A program made the position numbers and the translations under genes. From positions 682,001-746,000 of the forward strand of contig CAWCVZ010000004.1 of NCBI GenBank assembly GCA_963798865.1: 64,000 bases of DNA. Direction: 5' to 3'. Origin of the DNA: RBG-16-34-14 sp963798865 (lineage in GTDB: Bacteria > Bacteroidota > Ignavibacteria > Ignavibacteriales > Ignavibacteriaceae). The notes beneath the pieces were generated by a model. It had not been told where the DNA came from and searched no databases. It was given only the letters and a program-made list of their open reading frames with translations. Below, piece by piece: positions 28,023 to 36,652 of the stretch. The stretch's first letter is position 1; every line of letters starts with the position of its first letter.

Positions 28023-29306
28023 TTAATATTCTTCTTTTAGTGCTTTGTTTGCAATATCATTCCTATAATACATTCCTTCAAAATGAATTTGTTTAATTGC
28101 ATCATAAGCTTTATCTCTTGTGTTTCGGAGATCATTTTTATTGAGAACCGCTGTTACACCTAAAACCCTTCCCCCGTTTGTTACAACCTTTTCATCTGCT
28201 TCAGATGTTCCAGCATGATAAACAAAGATTTTATTATCGTTTATATCCAGACCTGTTATTTCAAATCCTTTTTCATAAGAATCAGGATAACCTTTGGAAG
28301 CAGCTACGATACAAACCGCACATCCATCTTCATAATGAACAGCTTTTTTATCGAGCTTACCAATGGCTGAAGAATAAATAAGTTTTAAAAAATCTCCTTT
28401 GAGAAGCGGAAGTACAACCTGTGTTTCAGGGTCACCAAATCGGCAGTTGAATTCTACTACTTTAGGACCATCATTTGTAATCATTAATCCAGCATAAAGA
28501 CAGCCCGAAAAAAAAGAATCTTCATTCTTCATTCCAGCCAGTGTAGGTTTAATAATTTTATTTTCAATTTCTGTAAGCAGTTCGTTGGTTATAACTGGTG
28601 CCGGGGAATAAGCACCCATTCCGCCAGTATTTTTTCCCGTATCATTATCTCCTATTCGCTTATAATCCTGGCTTGAAGGAAGACAAATAAAATCTGCTCC
28701 ATCTGTTATTGCCAGTATTGAAGCTTCCTCACCTTTCATAAACTCTTCAATAACAATTTTTTCGCCGGATGATCCGAAAATTTTATCAATAAATATTTCT
28801 TTTAAAGCTTTTTCTGCTTCATTATAATTATTGCATATCAGTACACCTTTACCGGCAGCAAGACCATCAGCCTTAATAACGCAAGGGTATTTTGATTTTT
28901 TCAAAAAGGAAACTGCATTTTCATATTTATCAGAATTAAATTCAACAAAATCAGAAGTTGGAATATTATATTTCTTCATCAGTTTCTTTGCAAAAGATTT
29001 ATGGGCTTCAATCTGTGCCGCTTTCCGGCTTGGTCCAAAAACTTTAAATCCTTTGTCCCTTAAATAATCGCTTAATCCTTCAACAAGAGGTTGTTCTGGC
29101 CCGATAACAATTAAATCAATTTTTTCGTCTTTACAGAATTGGAGAACTTCAGTTTTATTTGAAGAGTCAGTCTTAATATTTTCCCCCACCTGTCCGGTTC
29201 CCGGATTTCCAGGCATAATAAAAAGTTTATCAAGCAATGAGCTTTTACTTATTTTTAAAGCCAAAGCATGTTCTCTCCCACCCGAACCAATTACAAGAAC
29301 TCTCAT
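28023..29306 (-). CDS. purD: Phosphoribosylamine-glycine ligase
   Basis: 427 residues. GARS in the purine pathway: phosphoribosylamine + glycine + ATP give GAR. The N domain is VLVIGSGGREHALA, the ATP-grasp core VIKADGLAAGKGVLIC, and later NTGGMGAYSPAP and VVEFNCRFGDPETQVVLP; the C domain ends the protein. Full length for the family. Its ATG overlaps the stop of the upstream glycosyltransferase gene (ATGA), so the two are co-transcribed. Confidence 0.97.
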   Translation of the reverse strand: MRVLVIGSGGREHALALKISKSSLLDKLFIMPGNPGTGQVGENIKTDSSNKTEVLQFCKDEKIDLIVIGPEQPLVEGLSDYLRDKGFKVFGPSRKAAQIEAHKSFAKKLMKKYNIPTSDFVEFNSDKYENAVSFLKKSKYPCVIKADGLAAGKGVLICNNYNEAEKALKEIFIDKIFGSSGEKIVIEEFMKGEEASILAITDGADFICLPSSQDYKRIGDNDTGKNTGGMGAYSPAPVITNELLTEIENKIIKPTLAGMKNEDSFFSGCLYAGLMITNDGPKVVEFNCRFGDPETQVVLPLLKGDFLKLIYSSAIGKLDKKAVHYEDGCAVCIVAASKGYPDSYEKGFEITGLDINDNKIFVYHAGTSEADEKVVTNGGRVLGVTAVLNKNDLRNTRDKAYDAIKQIHFEGMYYRNDIANKALKEEY

Positions 29307-30589
29307 AAAACATCTTTCTTCACAATGGATTGTAATTGCTTGGTAAGCTGTTCGGTTAAAACATCTCTTCTATATTTTTGCAGCGTATTTTCATCCGGTT
29401 TTGGAAGTTCATTCTTTTTATAGAGATCAAAAACTTTAATAAAAGTATTTTTTATTTCATCAATGTCGTCCGGTTTAGTTATAAATGATGCCCCATATTC
29501 TTCAAGTGTCATCTTGGCAACGCCATCAGGAACACAACCGATTACAGGTTTTTGTGTGCCCATATATTCAAGAAGTTTACCCGGAAGAATTGCATCAATA
29601 TTTCTTTTCTTCCCGATCATTAGCCAGAGAATATCACTTGAAATAATCTTCTTAATAACGTCTTTATGATTCATGTACCCAAGTTCTTTAACGAATTCTT
29701 CAATATTCAATTTCGTAACAAGTGCTTTATTTTCTTTACCGAGATATCCAACAAAATTCAACTGGATTTTATAGGCAATATCAGGTCTTTCAATAATAAG
29801 TTTCTTAAAGGCCTTAAGGAAATATTTTGGAGTATTGTACTCCATAAAAATTCCCGAGTAAGTAATTACCAGCTTGTCGTTAAATTTTGTCTCAGGTTGA
29901 ACATTTTCAAAATCCTGATGATCGAAACCATGAGGAATAATTACGACATCATTAAAAGTCAGGAATTTATAAGTCTTTATTAATTTTTCTTTTATCTTCC
30001 TGTTTGTAACAATAATTTTATCAGCCGATTTTAAAGCAAGATATTCCATTCTTTTGTGAAGCCTACTATGAATCAGTGTAGGATAAAAAGCAAAATAACT
30101 TCCAAACCATAAGTCCCTGTAATCAACCATAATGGGAACGTCAAAGTCTTTTTTTAATTTCCTTAAAAAATAAAAAGAAGAGAATGGCGGTATTGTTACA
30201 TAAATTGCATCAAACTGTTCTTTCTTTAAAAGCTCTTTTACTTTTTGAAGTGCGGCTTTAGACCATGAGATTTTATTATCCGGAATAAAAACAGTCTGGC
30301 TTATTCTGCTAAGAATTTTTCTGACTGATTCGCGGGGAGGTTTAATAGTACCGAATTTTGACAATAATGAATTTGGTTCACTTGCTCCAACTCGTATAAT
30401 TTTTAAATTAGAATTTTCAGCTTCTTTAAGAAGAGAATCGTCGTGTGCAAAATAACCGGTACTGCCGGTAGTAATAATAGTTGGTTCCCAACCATAATCT
30501 TTCATATACTTAACAAACTTAAGCGTCCGCTGAACACCACTTAAGCCCATTGGAGGGAAATAATATGCAACTACTAATACTTTATGCAT
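29303..30589 (-). CDS. Glycosyltransferase (GT4-like)
   Basis: 428 residues. The N-terminal Rossmann domain starts VLVVAYYFPPMGLSGVQRTLKFV, typical of GT-B glycosyltransferases. The C-terminal domain has VITYSGIFMEYNTPKYFLKAF, LNFVGYLGKENK and ILPGKLLEYMGTQKPVIG, matching the nucleotide-sugar site of GT4 (EX7E-like region). Donor and acceptor unknown; probably envelope polysaccharide. It overlaps purD by four bases and is downstream of guaB on the same strand. Confidence 0.88.
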   Translation of the reverse strand: MHKVLVVAYYFPPMGLSGVQRTLKFVKYMKDYGWEPTIITTGSTGYFAHDDSLLKEAENSNLKIIRVGASEPNSLLSKFGTIKPPRESVRKILSRISQTVFIPDNKISWSKAALQKVKELLKKEQFDAIYVTIPPFSSFYFLRKLKKDFDVPIMVDYRDLWFGSYFAFYPTLIHSRLHKRMEYLALKSADKIIVTNRKIKEKLIKTYKFLTFNDVVIIPHGFDHQDFENVQPETKFNDKLVITYSGIFMEYNTPKYFLKAFKKLIIERPDIAYKIQLNFVGYLGKENKALVTKLNIEEFVKELGYMNHKDVIKKIISSDILWLMIGKKRNIDAILPGKLLEYMGTQKPVIGCVPDGVAKMTLEEYGASFITKPDDIDEIKNTFIKVFDLYKKNELPKPDENTLQKYRRDVLTEQLTKQLQSIVKKDVL

Positions 30590-30632
30590 TTGAATAAAAT
30601 GGTTGGAAAAAAAATAACACTCTCTGGAATCA

Positions 30633-32108
30633 TCAGGTTTTGATATGATAATTAGGAGCTTCCTGGGTAATAGTTACATCATGAGGATGACTTTCTATTA
30701 GCCCGGACAGCGTAACTTTAACAAATTTTGTTTTTGTTTTAAGATGATTAATATTTTTTGCACCACAATAACCCATTGATGCTCTTAATCCTCCTGCAAG
30801 CTGATATATTGTATCAGCCAAGGGTCCTTTATATGGCACTCTTCCCTCAACTCCTTCAGGAACAAGTTTGGCAATATCATCTTCAACATCCTGAAAATAA
30901 CGATCTTTACTTCCTCTTTTCATAGCAGAAAGAGATCCCATGCCGCGGTAAAGTTTAAAACTTCTTCCTTCAAATAAGATTGATTCACCGGGACTTTCTT
31001 CAACACCAGCAAATAAACCTCCAATCATTACGGAATCTGCTCCCGCAGCAATTGCTTTTGCAACATCACCTGTTTGCTTGATTCCTCCATCAGCAATAAC
31101 AGGTATTCCTTTTTTCTTAGCTCCCTGATAAACTTCAGTAATAGCTGTTATCTGCGGAACTCCAACCCCGGCAATAACTCTTGTTGTACAAATTGAGCCT
31201 GGACCGATACCAACTTTAACAGCATCAACACCGCAATCAATTAAATCAAGTGATGCTTCATAAGTTCCTATATTTCCAGCAATTATTTGTTCATACTTGA
31301 ATTTTTTTCTTGCTTCTTTAATAACTTTCATAACTCCAACCGAATGCCCATGGGCTGTATCAATAACAATAACATCGGCACCTGCTTTTGATAATGCAGC
31401 AATCCTATCTAAAGTATCAATGGTTACTCCAACTGCTGCTCCAACACGTAATCTTCCGTGTTCATCTTTACATGCAAAAGGATGTTTCTTCTTTTTCAAG
31501 ATATCTTTGTAAGTGATTAGACCTTTTATCATTCCATTTTCATCAACTACTGGCAGTTTTTCTATTTTGTATTTTTGGAGAATCTTTTCTGCTTTCTCAA
31601 GATCAGTTCCCAATGGCGCTGTAATAAGGTTTTCCCTGGTCATCAAGTCTTTAACTTTAAGTTTCCTGTTGGGTTCAAATCTAAGATCTCTGTTTGTTAA
31701 GATACCCACAAGTTTATTTTTGTCATCAACAACCGGAATTCCGGATATCCGGTATTTCTTCATTATCTCAAGTGCATCGCCAATAGTTTTATCAGGTGTT
31801 AGCGTAACTGGATTTTGAATCATTCCACTTTCAGAACGTTTAACTTTATCAACTTCTTCACATTGTTCTTCAATAGACATATTCTTATGAAGAATTCCTA
31901 TTCCACCTTCACGAGCCATTGCAATTGCCAGTTCAGATTCGGTTACTGTATCCATCGCCGCAGAAACGAAAGGAACATTGAGTTTTATCTCATTAGTTAG
32001 ACGGGTTTTTAATTCAACTTCTCTTGGAAGAACAGATGATTTTGCAGGAAGAAGAAGTATATCATCAAAAGTTAAACCTTCCTTAATATTTTCTTTTTCT
32101 TTGATAAT
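30633..32108 (-). CDS. guaB: IMP dehydrogenase with non-canonical start
   Basis: IMP to XMP with NAD+, the first committed step of GMP synthesis. The barrel is interrupted by two CBS domains (NPVTLTPDKTIGDALEI, and from ENLITAPLGTDLEKAEKI). The catalytic loop is GPGSICTTRVIAGVGVP and the flap end is YKGPLADTIYQLAGGLRASMGYCG. The conserved N-terminus KEGLTFDDILLLPAKS lies upstream of the first ATG (31955). Between it and the preceding stop (32124-32126) there is no ATG, GTG or TTG. The best candidates are ATT at 32108 or ATC at 32105, just after AGAGG. With the ATT start the catalytic Cys is residue 307 (305 in E. coli), so the length fits. Confidence 0.9.
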   Translation of the reverse strand: MIKEKENIKEGLTFDDILLLPAKSSVLPREVELKTRLTNEIKLNVPFVSAAMDTVTESELAIAMAREGGIGILHKNMSIEEQCEEVDKVKRSESGMIQNPVTLTPDKTIGDALEIMKKYRISGIPVVDDKNKLVGILTNRDLRFEPNRKLKVKDLMTRENLITAPLGTDLEKAEKILQKYKIEKLPVVDENGMIKGLITYKDILKKKKHPFACKDEHGRLRVGAAVGVTIDTLDRIAALSKAGADVIVIDTAHGHSVGVMKVIKEARKKFKYEQIIAGNIGTYEASLDLIDCGVDAVKVGIGPGSICTTRVIAGVGVPQITAITEVYQGAKKKGIPVIADGGIKQTGDVAKAIAAGADSVMIGGLFAGVEESPGESILFEGRSFKLYRGMGSLSAMKRGSKDRYFQDVEDDIAKLVPEGVEGRVPYKGPLADTIYQLAGGLRASMGYCGAKNINHLKTKTKFVKVTLSGLIESHPHDVTITQEAPNYHIKT

Positions 32109-32123
32109 GACCTCTGGTTTAAA

Positions 32124-33293
32124 TTAATCAAAAGCTGCAAAGCCAGTTATATCTTCACCAATAATAAGAGTGTGCATCTCGTGTGTACCTTCATACGTTT
32201 TTACGGATTCAAGATTAGCTGAATGACGCATTACAGGATATTCATCAAGTATTCCATTTGCACCTAAAATTTCTCTTGCAACTCTTGCAATATCCAGAGC
32301 TTTCTCGCAGTTATTTCTTTTTGCAAGAGAAACATGAGTATGCCTTAAAGTATTATTATCTTTCATTCTTCCTAACTGAATATTAAGAAGCTGTGCCTTG
32401 GTTATTTCTGTTAATATATAAACAAGTTTCTCCTGGGTAATCTGGTAAGCAGCAATTGGCTTACTGAATTGAACTCTGGATTTTGCATAATTCAAGGCAG
32501 TATCATAGCAAGCCATCATTGAACCAACAACACCCCAGGCAATTCCATAACGAGCCTGGTTAAGACACATTAAAGGATTTTTTAATCCTTCTGCTTTTGG
32601 TAAAAGATTTTTTTCCGGAACAAAAACATCTTCAAAAATTAATTCTGAAGTTACAGATGCACGAAGAGAATGCTTTCCTTTCATTTCAGGTGCAGAGAAA
32701 CCTTTCATTCCTTTTTCAACAAGAAAACCCCTGATAGTTCCATTAAGCTTTGCCCAGACAACTGCAACATCTGCCAGTGTACCATTTGTAATCCACATCT
32801 TGGAACCATTAAGCTTATAGCCTCCATCAACTTTTTCAGCTTTTGTTACCATACCTCCGGGATTAGATCCATAATCAGGTTCTGTTAATCCAAAGCAACC
32901 TATCTTCTCTCCTTTTGCAAGTTGAGGCAGCCATTTTTCTTTCTGTTCATCACTTCCAAAAGTATAGATGGGATACATAACAAGTGCGCTCTGCACAGAA
33001 ACAAAACTTCTTATTCCACTGTCGCCTCGTTCAAGTTCCTGCATTACTAATCCGTAAGCAACATTGTTCATATCGGAACCGCCATACTTTGAAGGAAGGT
33101 TTGAACCGAATAAACCGATTTCTGCCATCTTTGGAACAAGCTGAAGCGGAAATTTTCCTTCCCTGTTATATTTTTCTATGATGGGAATTATTTCTTCACT
33201 TACAAACTCTCTCACAGAATCACGAATCATTACCTCTTCTTCAGAAAGTAGAGACTGAATGTTAAAATAGTCCACTCCGCTAAATTTATTCAC
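32124..33293 (-). CDS. Acyl-CoA dehydrogenase, glutaryl-CoA dehydrogenase-like
   Basis: About 389 residues from GTG at 33293, giving MNKFSGVDYFN, which matches the usual GcdH start. An open frame continues to a TTG at 33335 without support. Family motifs: LERGDSGIRSFVSVQSALVM, GCFGLTEPDYGSNPGGM, WITNGTLADVAVVWAK, GKHSLRASVTSELIFEDV and the catalytic-base region VKTYEGTHEMH. These fit the GcdH branch (decarboxylating oxidation of glutaryl-CoA in lysine/tryptophan catabolism) better than short-chain ACADs, although substrate is inferred. It lies immediately upstream of guaB, separated by one stop codon in the same frame. Confidence 0.88.
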   Translation of the reverse strand: MNKFSGVDYFNIQSLLSEEEVMIRDSVREFVSEEIIPIIEKYNREGKFPLQLVPKMAEIGLFGSNLPSKYGGSDMNNVAYGLVMQELERGDSGIRSFVSVQSALVMYPIYTFGSDEQKEKWLPQLAKGEKIGCFGLTEPDYGSNPGGMVTKAEKVDGGYKLNGSKMWITNGTLADVAVVWAKLNGTIRGFLVEKGMKGFSAPEMKGKHSLRASVTSELIFEDVFVPEKNLLPKAEGLKNPLMCLNQARYGIAWGVVGSMMACYDTALNYAKSRVQFSKPIAAYQITQEKLVYILTEITKAQLLNIQLGRMKDNNTLRHTHVSLAKRNNCEKALDIARVAREILGANGILDEYPVMRHSANLESVKTYEGTHEMHTLIIGEDITGFAAFD

Positions 33294-33434
33294 ACAGCAC
33301 CATGATTGTTCAATATTAGAAATGAAAATTATCAAATAGGCTCATGATAATCAAACTTTGCAGAGATAATAGATAATTCTTAACAGAATATCTCTTGACG
33401 GAAGCGTTCAATCAATCACTTTCTATTTTTTCAT

Positions 33435-33481
33435 TTGACAAGTTGATTTTCATTTTTTACATTACCATACATATGTATGGT
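33435..33481 (+). promoter_or_regulatory. lexA promoter with perfect 18-bp LexA-type operator
   Basis: TTGACA (33435-33440), 17 bases, then TACATT (33458-33463) make a plausible promoter. Directly after it lies the perfect palindrome ACCATACAT / ATGTATGGT (33464-33481), 40 bases before the lexA ATG. Its position suggests autoregulation by LexA. The palindrome is not repeated perfectly elsewhere in the window. A 10-bp core, ATACATATGT, recurs at 35027-35036 at the start of the dnaE C-half gene. Confidence 0.75.
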
Positions 33482-33522
33482 AGTTTATTTAACTTTGTGA
33501 TTAACTAACCGAAGGTGCATTA

Positions 33523-34146
33523 ATGGCAAAAGAAATAACGGAAGTTCAAAAAGGAATTCTCGATTTTCTTATAGAGCATAAAACAGGCAGAGGCTTTCCG
33601 CCAACTCTTGCAGAAATTGCAAAGCAGTTTGGCTATAGAAACCGTGCAACAGTCCAGCAGCATTTGCAGGCGCTTGAAAGAAAAGGATTTATTAAGAAGA
33701 ATCCAAAACTTTCAAGAGGAATTGAACTCACACTTGAAGAAAAATTTTTTATTCCCCGACCTATTCTCGGCGAAGTTGCTGCAGGAAATCCTCTTACAAT
33801 TTATCCCGATGCAATTGATACAGTTTCACTTCCTTCTATAGCAAGAATGCCTAAAGATTCTTTTCTTTTAAGAGTAAAGGGAAACAGCTTGAAGGATGCT
33901 TATATCTTTAATGGAGATATAGTTATTGTTAATCCCAATCTTGAGCCGCGCAACGGACAAATAGTTGCTGCCATACTTGATGATGCCGCAGTCGTGAAAA
34001 GATTCTACAAAAAGAAAAACGAGATTGAATTACTTTCTGAAAACCCTGAATTTAAACCAATAGTGATAGATAAAAAACATCCCGCATTCAGAATTGTGGG
34101 GATTGTTGTTGGTGTTTACAGAAGTATGGATAAGAAGGCGGGGTGA
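33523..34146 (+). CDS. lexA: LexA SOS repressor
   Basis: 207 residues. N-terminal winged helix (PPTLAEIAKQFGYRNRATVQQHLQALERKG). C-terminal S24 latent peptidase with cleavage site A87-G88 (GEVAAGNPL), catalytic S122 (VKGNSLKDA) and K159 (AAVVKRF). The spacings (35 and 37) are identical to E. coli LexA (A84, S119, K156). It has NSL in place of the usual DSM around the Ser. It starts the polymerase cassette (dnaE halves, dinB), matching the lexA-led mutagenesis operons known in many bacteria. A perfect palindrome overlaps its promoter region. A copy of its last 13 codons is found at 34776-34814. Confidence 0.95.
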   Translation: MAKEITEVQKGILDFLIEHKTGRGFPPTLAEIAKQFGYRNRATVQQHLQALERKGFIKKNPKLSRGIELTLEEKFFIPRPILGEVAAGNPLTIYPDAIDTVSLPSIARMPKDSFLLRVKGNSLKDAYIFNGDIVIVNPNLEPRNGQIVAAILDDAAVVKRFYKKKNEIELLSENPEFKPIVIDKKHPAFRIVGIVVGVYRSMDKKAG

Positions 34147-34162
34147 CAGGGTGAGTTTGTAA

Positions 34163-34767
34163 GGGTTTGATTTATCAAACCCTCATATATTTTTGGTTAA
34201 TATTTACAAGGTTGTGATGTCACGAGATCCGAAACATTAGTCCAGACAATCGACAAGGTTAAAGAATTATGATTATTCTAAAAGCGGAGTGTATTTTGTT
34301 ACTATAACTGTTGATAGTAAGGGCGAGGTATTTGGAAAAATTGAAGAAAGCAAAGTTGAATTAAGTAAAGCAGGTGCAATTGTTGAGAAAGAATGGTTGA
34401 GCTCACCTGAGAAATTCACAAATGTAAGGTTGGATAAATTTGTGGTGATGCCGGATCATTTTCACGGGATTCTGATAGTAGAGAATAAGAAAGAGGGCTT
34501 GATGAATCAAGCCCGTACGAAAGAAAAGAATTGGATTCTGATGAAGAATAAAGATAATACGTTAGGCAAGATAATCAGAACCTTTAAAGCAAAGGCGGCG
34601 AAATTAATTCACGACGATGGATTTAAAGATTTTAAGTGGCATCAAAACTATTATGATCGTATTGTAAGGAATGAAAAGGAATTGTTTGCAATTAGAAATT
34701 ATATTAGAAATAATCCGTTGAACTGGAAAATTAAAATGTAGGGGTTTGATTTATCAAACCCTCATAT
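34163..34767. mobile_element. REP-type palindromes flanking a RAYT transposase
   Basis: Identical 26-bp sequences GGGTTTGAT-TT-ATCAAACCC plus TCATAT lie at 34163-34188 and 34742-34767, on either side of the transposase gene. A variant, GGGCTTGAT-GA-ATCAAGCCC, lies inside the gene at 34495-34514. This is the expected layout of a REP/RAYT element (single-strand tyrosine transposase related to IS200/IS605 with its cognate REP hairpins). It sits between lexA and a duplicated lexA tail. Confidence 0.78.
34217..34741 (+). pseudogene. REP-associated tyrosine transposase (RAYT), premature amber stop
   Basis: ATG at 34217 gives MSRDPKH, then a TAG at 34238-34240, then in the same frame SRQSTRLKNYDYSKSGVYFVTI and the rest of a Y1-type transposase. 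The catalytic HUH-like motif is MPDHFHGILIV. Further on come TLGKIIRTFKAKAAKLIH and WHQNYYDRIVRNEKELFAIRNYIRNNPLNWK. Family members usually have Gln or similar at the stop position, so this is probably a CAG to TAG nonsense change. Reinitiation at the GTG at 34289 would yield 150 residues and might lack some N-terminal fold. RAYTs move or maintain REP sequences. Confidence 0.82.
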
Positions 34768-34775
34768 GTTTTACG

Positions 34776-34814
34776 GTTGGCGTTTACAGAAGCATGGATA
34801 AGAAGGCAGGGTGA
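34776..34814 (+). pseudogene. Duplicate of the last 13 codons of lexA
   Basis: The 39 bases encoding VGVYRSMDKKAG and stop are present again after the RAYT element. They differ from the lexA end (34108-34146) at three positions, all synonymous third bases (GGT/GGC, AGT/AGC, GCG/GCA). Homology stops abruptly upstream of this segment. It looks like the remnant of a second lexA copy, or of lexA before element insertion. Confidence 0.75.
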
Positions 34815-34957
34815 AGCTTGGCTGTATGTTTGTATGGATGAATGATTGAATAAATTCATTAATCATTCATTGTTTTCTAAAACAACTGAATGATGCGAAA
34901 GTAAATGACAAATAATAACAATTCAAACCTTGAACTTACTCTTGAACTTGAACCCCT

Positions 34958-36652
34958 ATGATACTTATCAATATATCTTCTAAAGAGATAAACCTTTCTT
35001 ACAACTATAACATTCCCTCTCTCCCAATACATATGTTTCGGGAGATTCCACGGGAAGAGAAGGGAATCCCCTTTGATATTTTCAATTATGATTTTCTTTT
35101 TAACGATCCGGAGACTAAAAGATTAGTCAAGAACGGCTTAACCATCGGCTGCTTTTATATTGAATCTCCCGGGATGCGTTCATTGTTAAAGCGGCTTGAT
35201 GTTGAAACTTTTGAAATGCTGACAGCGGCAAGTTCAATTATTCGTCCCGGTGTTGCAGAAAGCGGTATGATGCAGGAATTCATTGCACGCCATAAAGATC
35301 CTTCGAGAAGAAAATATCTTCTCCCCAAAATGGAAGAAGTGCTTGGAGAGACTTACGGCGTTATGATTTACCAGGAAGATGTAATAAAAGTAGCTCACCA
35401 CATTGCAGGCTTAACTCTTGAAGAAGCAGATGTTCTTCGCAGAGCAATGAGCGGGAAGATGCGTTCTCATCAGGCAATGCAATTAATAACAGAGAGATTT
35501 TTTGAATCTTGTGAAGCAAAGAAAATATCTCCCGAAATAGCAAAAGAATTATGGCGGCAGATAGAATCTTTTGCAGGATATTCTTTCTGTAAAGCACACA
35601 GTGCAAGCTTTGCCTTGCTCTCTTACCAGGTTGCTTATTTAAAGGCTCACTTCCCTGCCGAGTTTATGGCTTGCGTGCTGAACAACTGGGGAGGTTTTTA
35701 TGCCAGTGCAGTTTATATACAGGAAGCAAAACGTTTTGGAATAAAAATTCTTCTTCCATGTATAAATGAAAGTGAATTTCATTATAAAGGAAAAAATAAA
35801 GAGATACGTATCGGGCTTATGGCAATTAAGCATCTCTCCTCTTCATCTATAGAAAAAATAGTTGAGCAGAGGAAGAAATACGGCAGGTATGTTTCTCTTG
35901 CTGATTTTATTGTAAGAACAAAGCTTGGAATAAAAGAAACTCAAATGCTTATTAAATGCGGAGCAATGGATTGCTTTGTCCAAAGGACTCCTTTCGGAGG
36001 TGAAACGCGCTGCACCCTCTTAAGATTAACAGATGTATACTTTAATAAATTTAAAATGCTGCAGGAAGGTTACAACGATCTTTTCTTTAATGAATCTTTT
36101 GAGCTTGAAAAAGCAGTTGTTACAAAAAAAAATTTTTCACTTGAAGAGAAATGCATTGCCGAGTATGAATCCTTTGATTATATGGTAACTAAACATCCTC
36201 TTGAATTTTTTATTAAGTATGATGAAGAGCTGCATCTGCTTCATTCAGATCAGATGGAAAAATATAAAGGAAGAAAAGTTAAGATGGTCGGCTGGTATAT
36301 GTCATCTAAAAGAATAAGAACCAAAAAGGGAGATATAATGAAGTTTTTATCTTTAGAAGATTTGCACGGCACTTATGAGGCTGTAATTTTTCCACGTGCT
36401 TATAACAAAGTTGCAGAGAAAACTCTCTCTATGGGTCCTTATATAGTTGAAGGAAGAATTGACGCGGATAATTCCAATAATATTATTGTTGAGAACCTTG
36501 ATATACTTGCTGATGAAACAGTTAAGCTGGAATCCTACAATGATAGTGCAGAAAAATATTATACTCCAAATGATGAAGGTTTAACAGCAGAAGATATTTA
36601 TTACTCAACCTCATTGAATGTAGAAAAGCTGAGAACGGCGTATGCAGGGTAA
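34958..36652 (+). CDS. DnaE-type DNA polymerase, C-terminal half (fingers to OB-fold)
   Basis: 564 residues homologous to the C-terminal half of bacterial DnaE/ImuC. DPETKRLVKNGLTIGCFYIESPGMRSLLKRL (in pieces) begins the fingers. Then come GVMIYQEDVIKVAHHIAG, MSGKMRSHQAM, FCKAHSASFALLSYQVAYLK, a helix-hairpin-helix region (SLADFIVRTKLGIKETQML) and an OB-fold (VKMVGWYMSSKRIRTKKG). The palm Asp residues are absent; they are in the next gene. No clear ribosome binding site precedes 34958; an internal ATG at 35036 (MFREIPREEKG) is possible. Its end overlaps the N-half gene by 11 bases (ATGCAGGGTAA), so both halves should be co-translated and must assemble to be active. Likely an SOS translesion polymerase. 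Confidence 0.9.
   Translation: MILINISSKEINLSYNYNIPSLPIHMFREIPREEKGIPFDIFNYDFLFNDPETKRLVKNGLTIGCFYIESPGMRSLLKRLDVETFEMLTAASSIIRPGVAESGMMQEFIARHKDPSRRKYLLPKMEEVLGETYGVMIYQEDVIKVAHHIAGLTLEEADVLRRAMSGKMRSHQAMQLITERFFESCEAKKISPEIAKELWRQIESFAGYSFCKAHSASFALLSYQVAYLKAHFPAEFMACVLNNWGGFYASAVYIQEAKRFGIKILLPCINESEFHYKGKNKEIRIGLMAIKHLSSSSIEKIVEQRKKYGRYVSLADFIVRTKLGIKETQMLIKCGAMDCFVQRTPFGGETRCTLLRLTDVYFNKFKMLQEGYNDLFFNESFELEKAVVTKKNFSLEEKCIAEYESFDYMVTKHPLEFFIKYDEELHLLHSDQMEKYKGRKVKMVGWYMSSKRIRTKKGDIMKFLSLEDLHGTYEAVIFPRAYNKVAEKTLSMGPYIVEGRIDADNSNNIIVENLDILADETVKLESYNDSAEKYYTPNDEGLTAEDIYYSTSLNVEKLRTAYAG

Noticed and set aside
33294..33335. Extended N-terminus of the acyl-CoA dehydrogenase (TTG start)
   Set aside because: The 14 extra residues (MIIFISNIEQSWCC) have no ribosome binding site and no counterpart in GcdH-type proteins. 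GTG at 33293 gives the expected start.
33435..33497. Bacteroidetes-type -7 box TAACTTTG (33490-33497) as the lexA promoter
   Set aside because: No TTTG -33 element lies at the right distance upstream of it, and the TTGACA/TACATT pair next to the palindrome is at least as good. I keep the latter without certainty.
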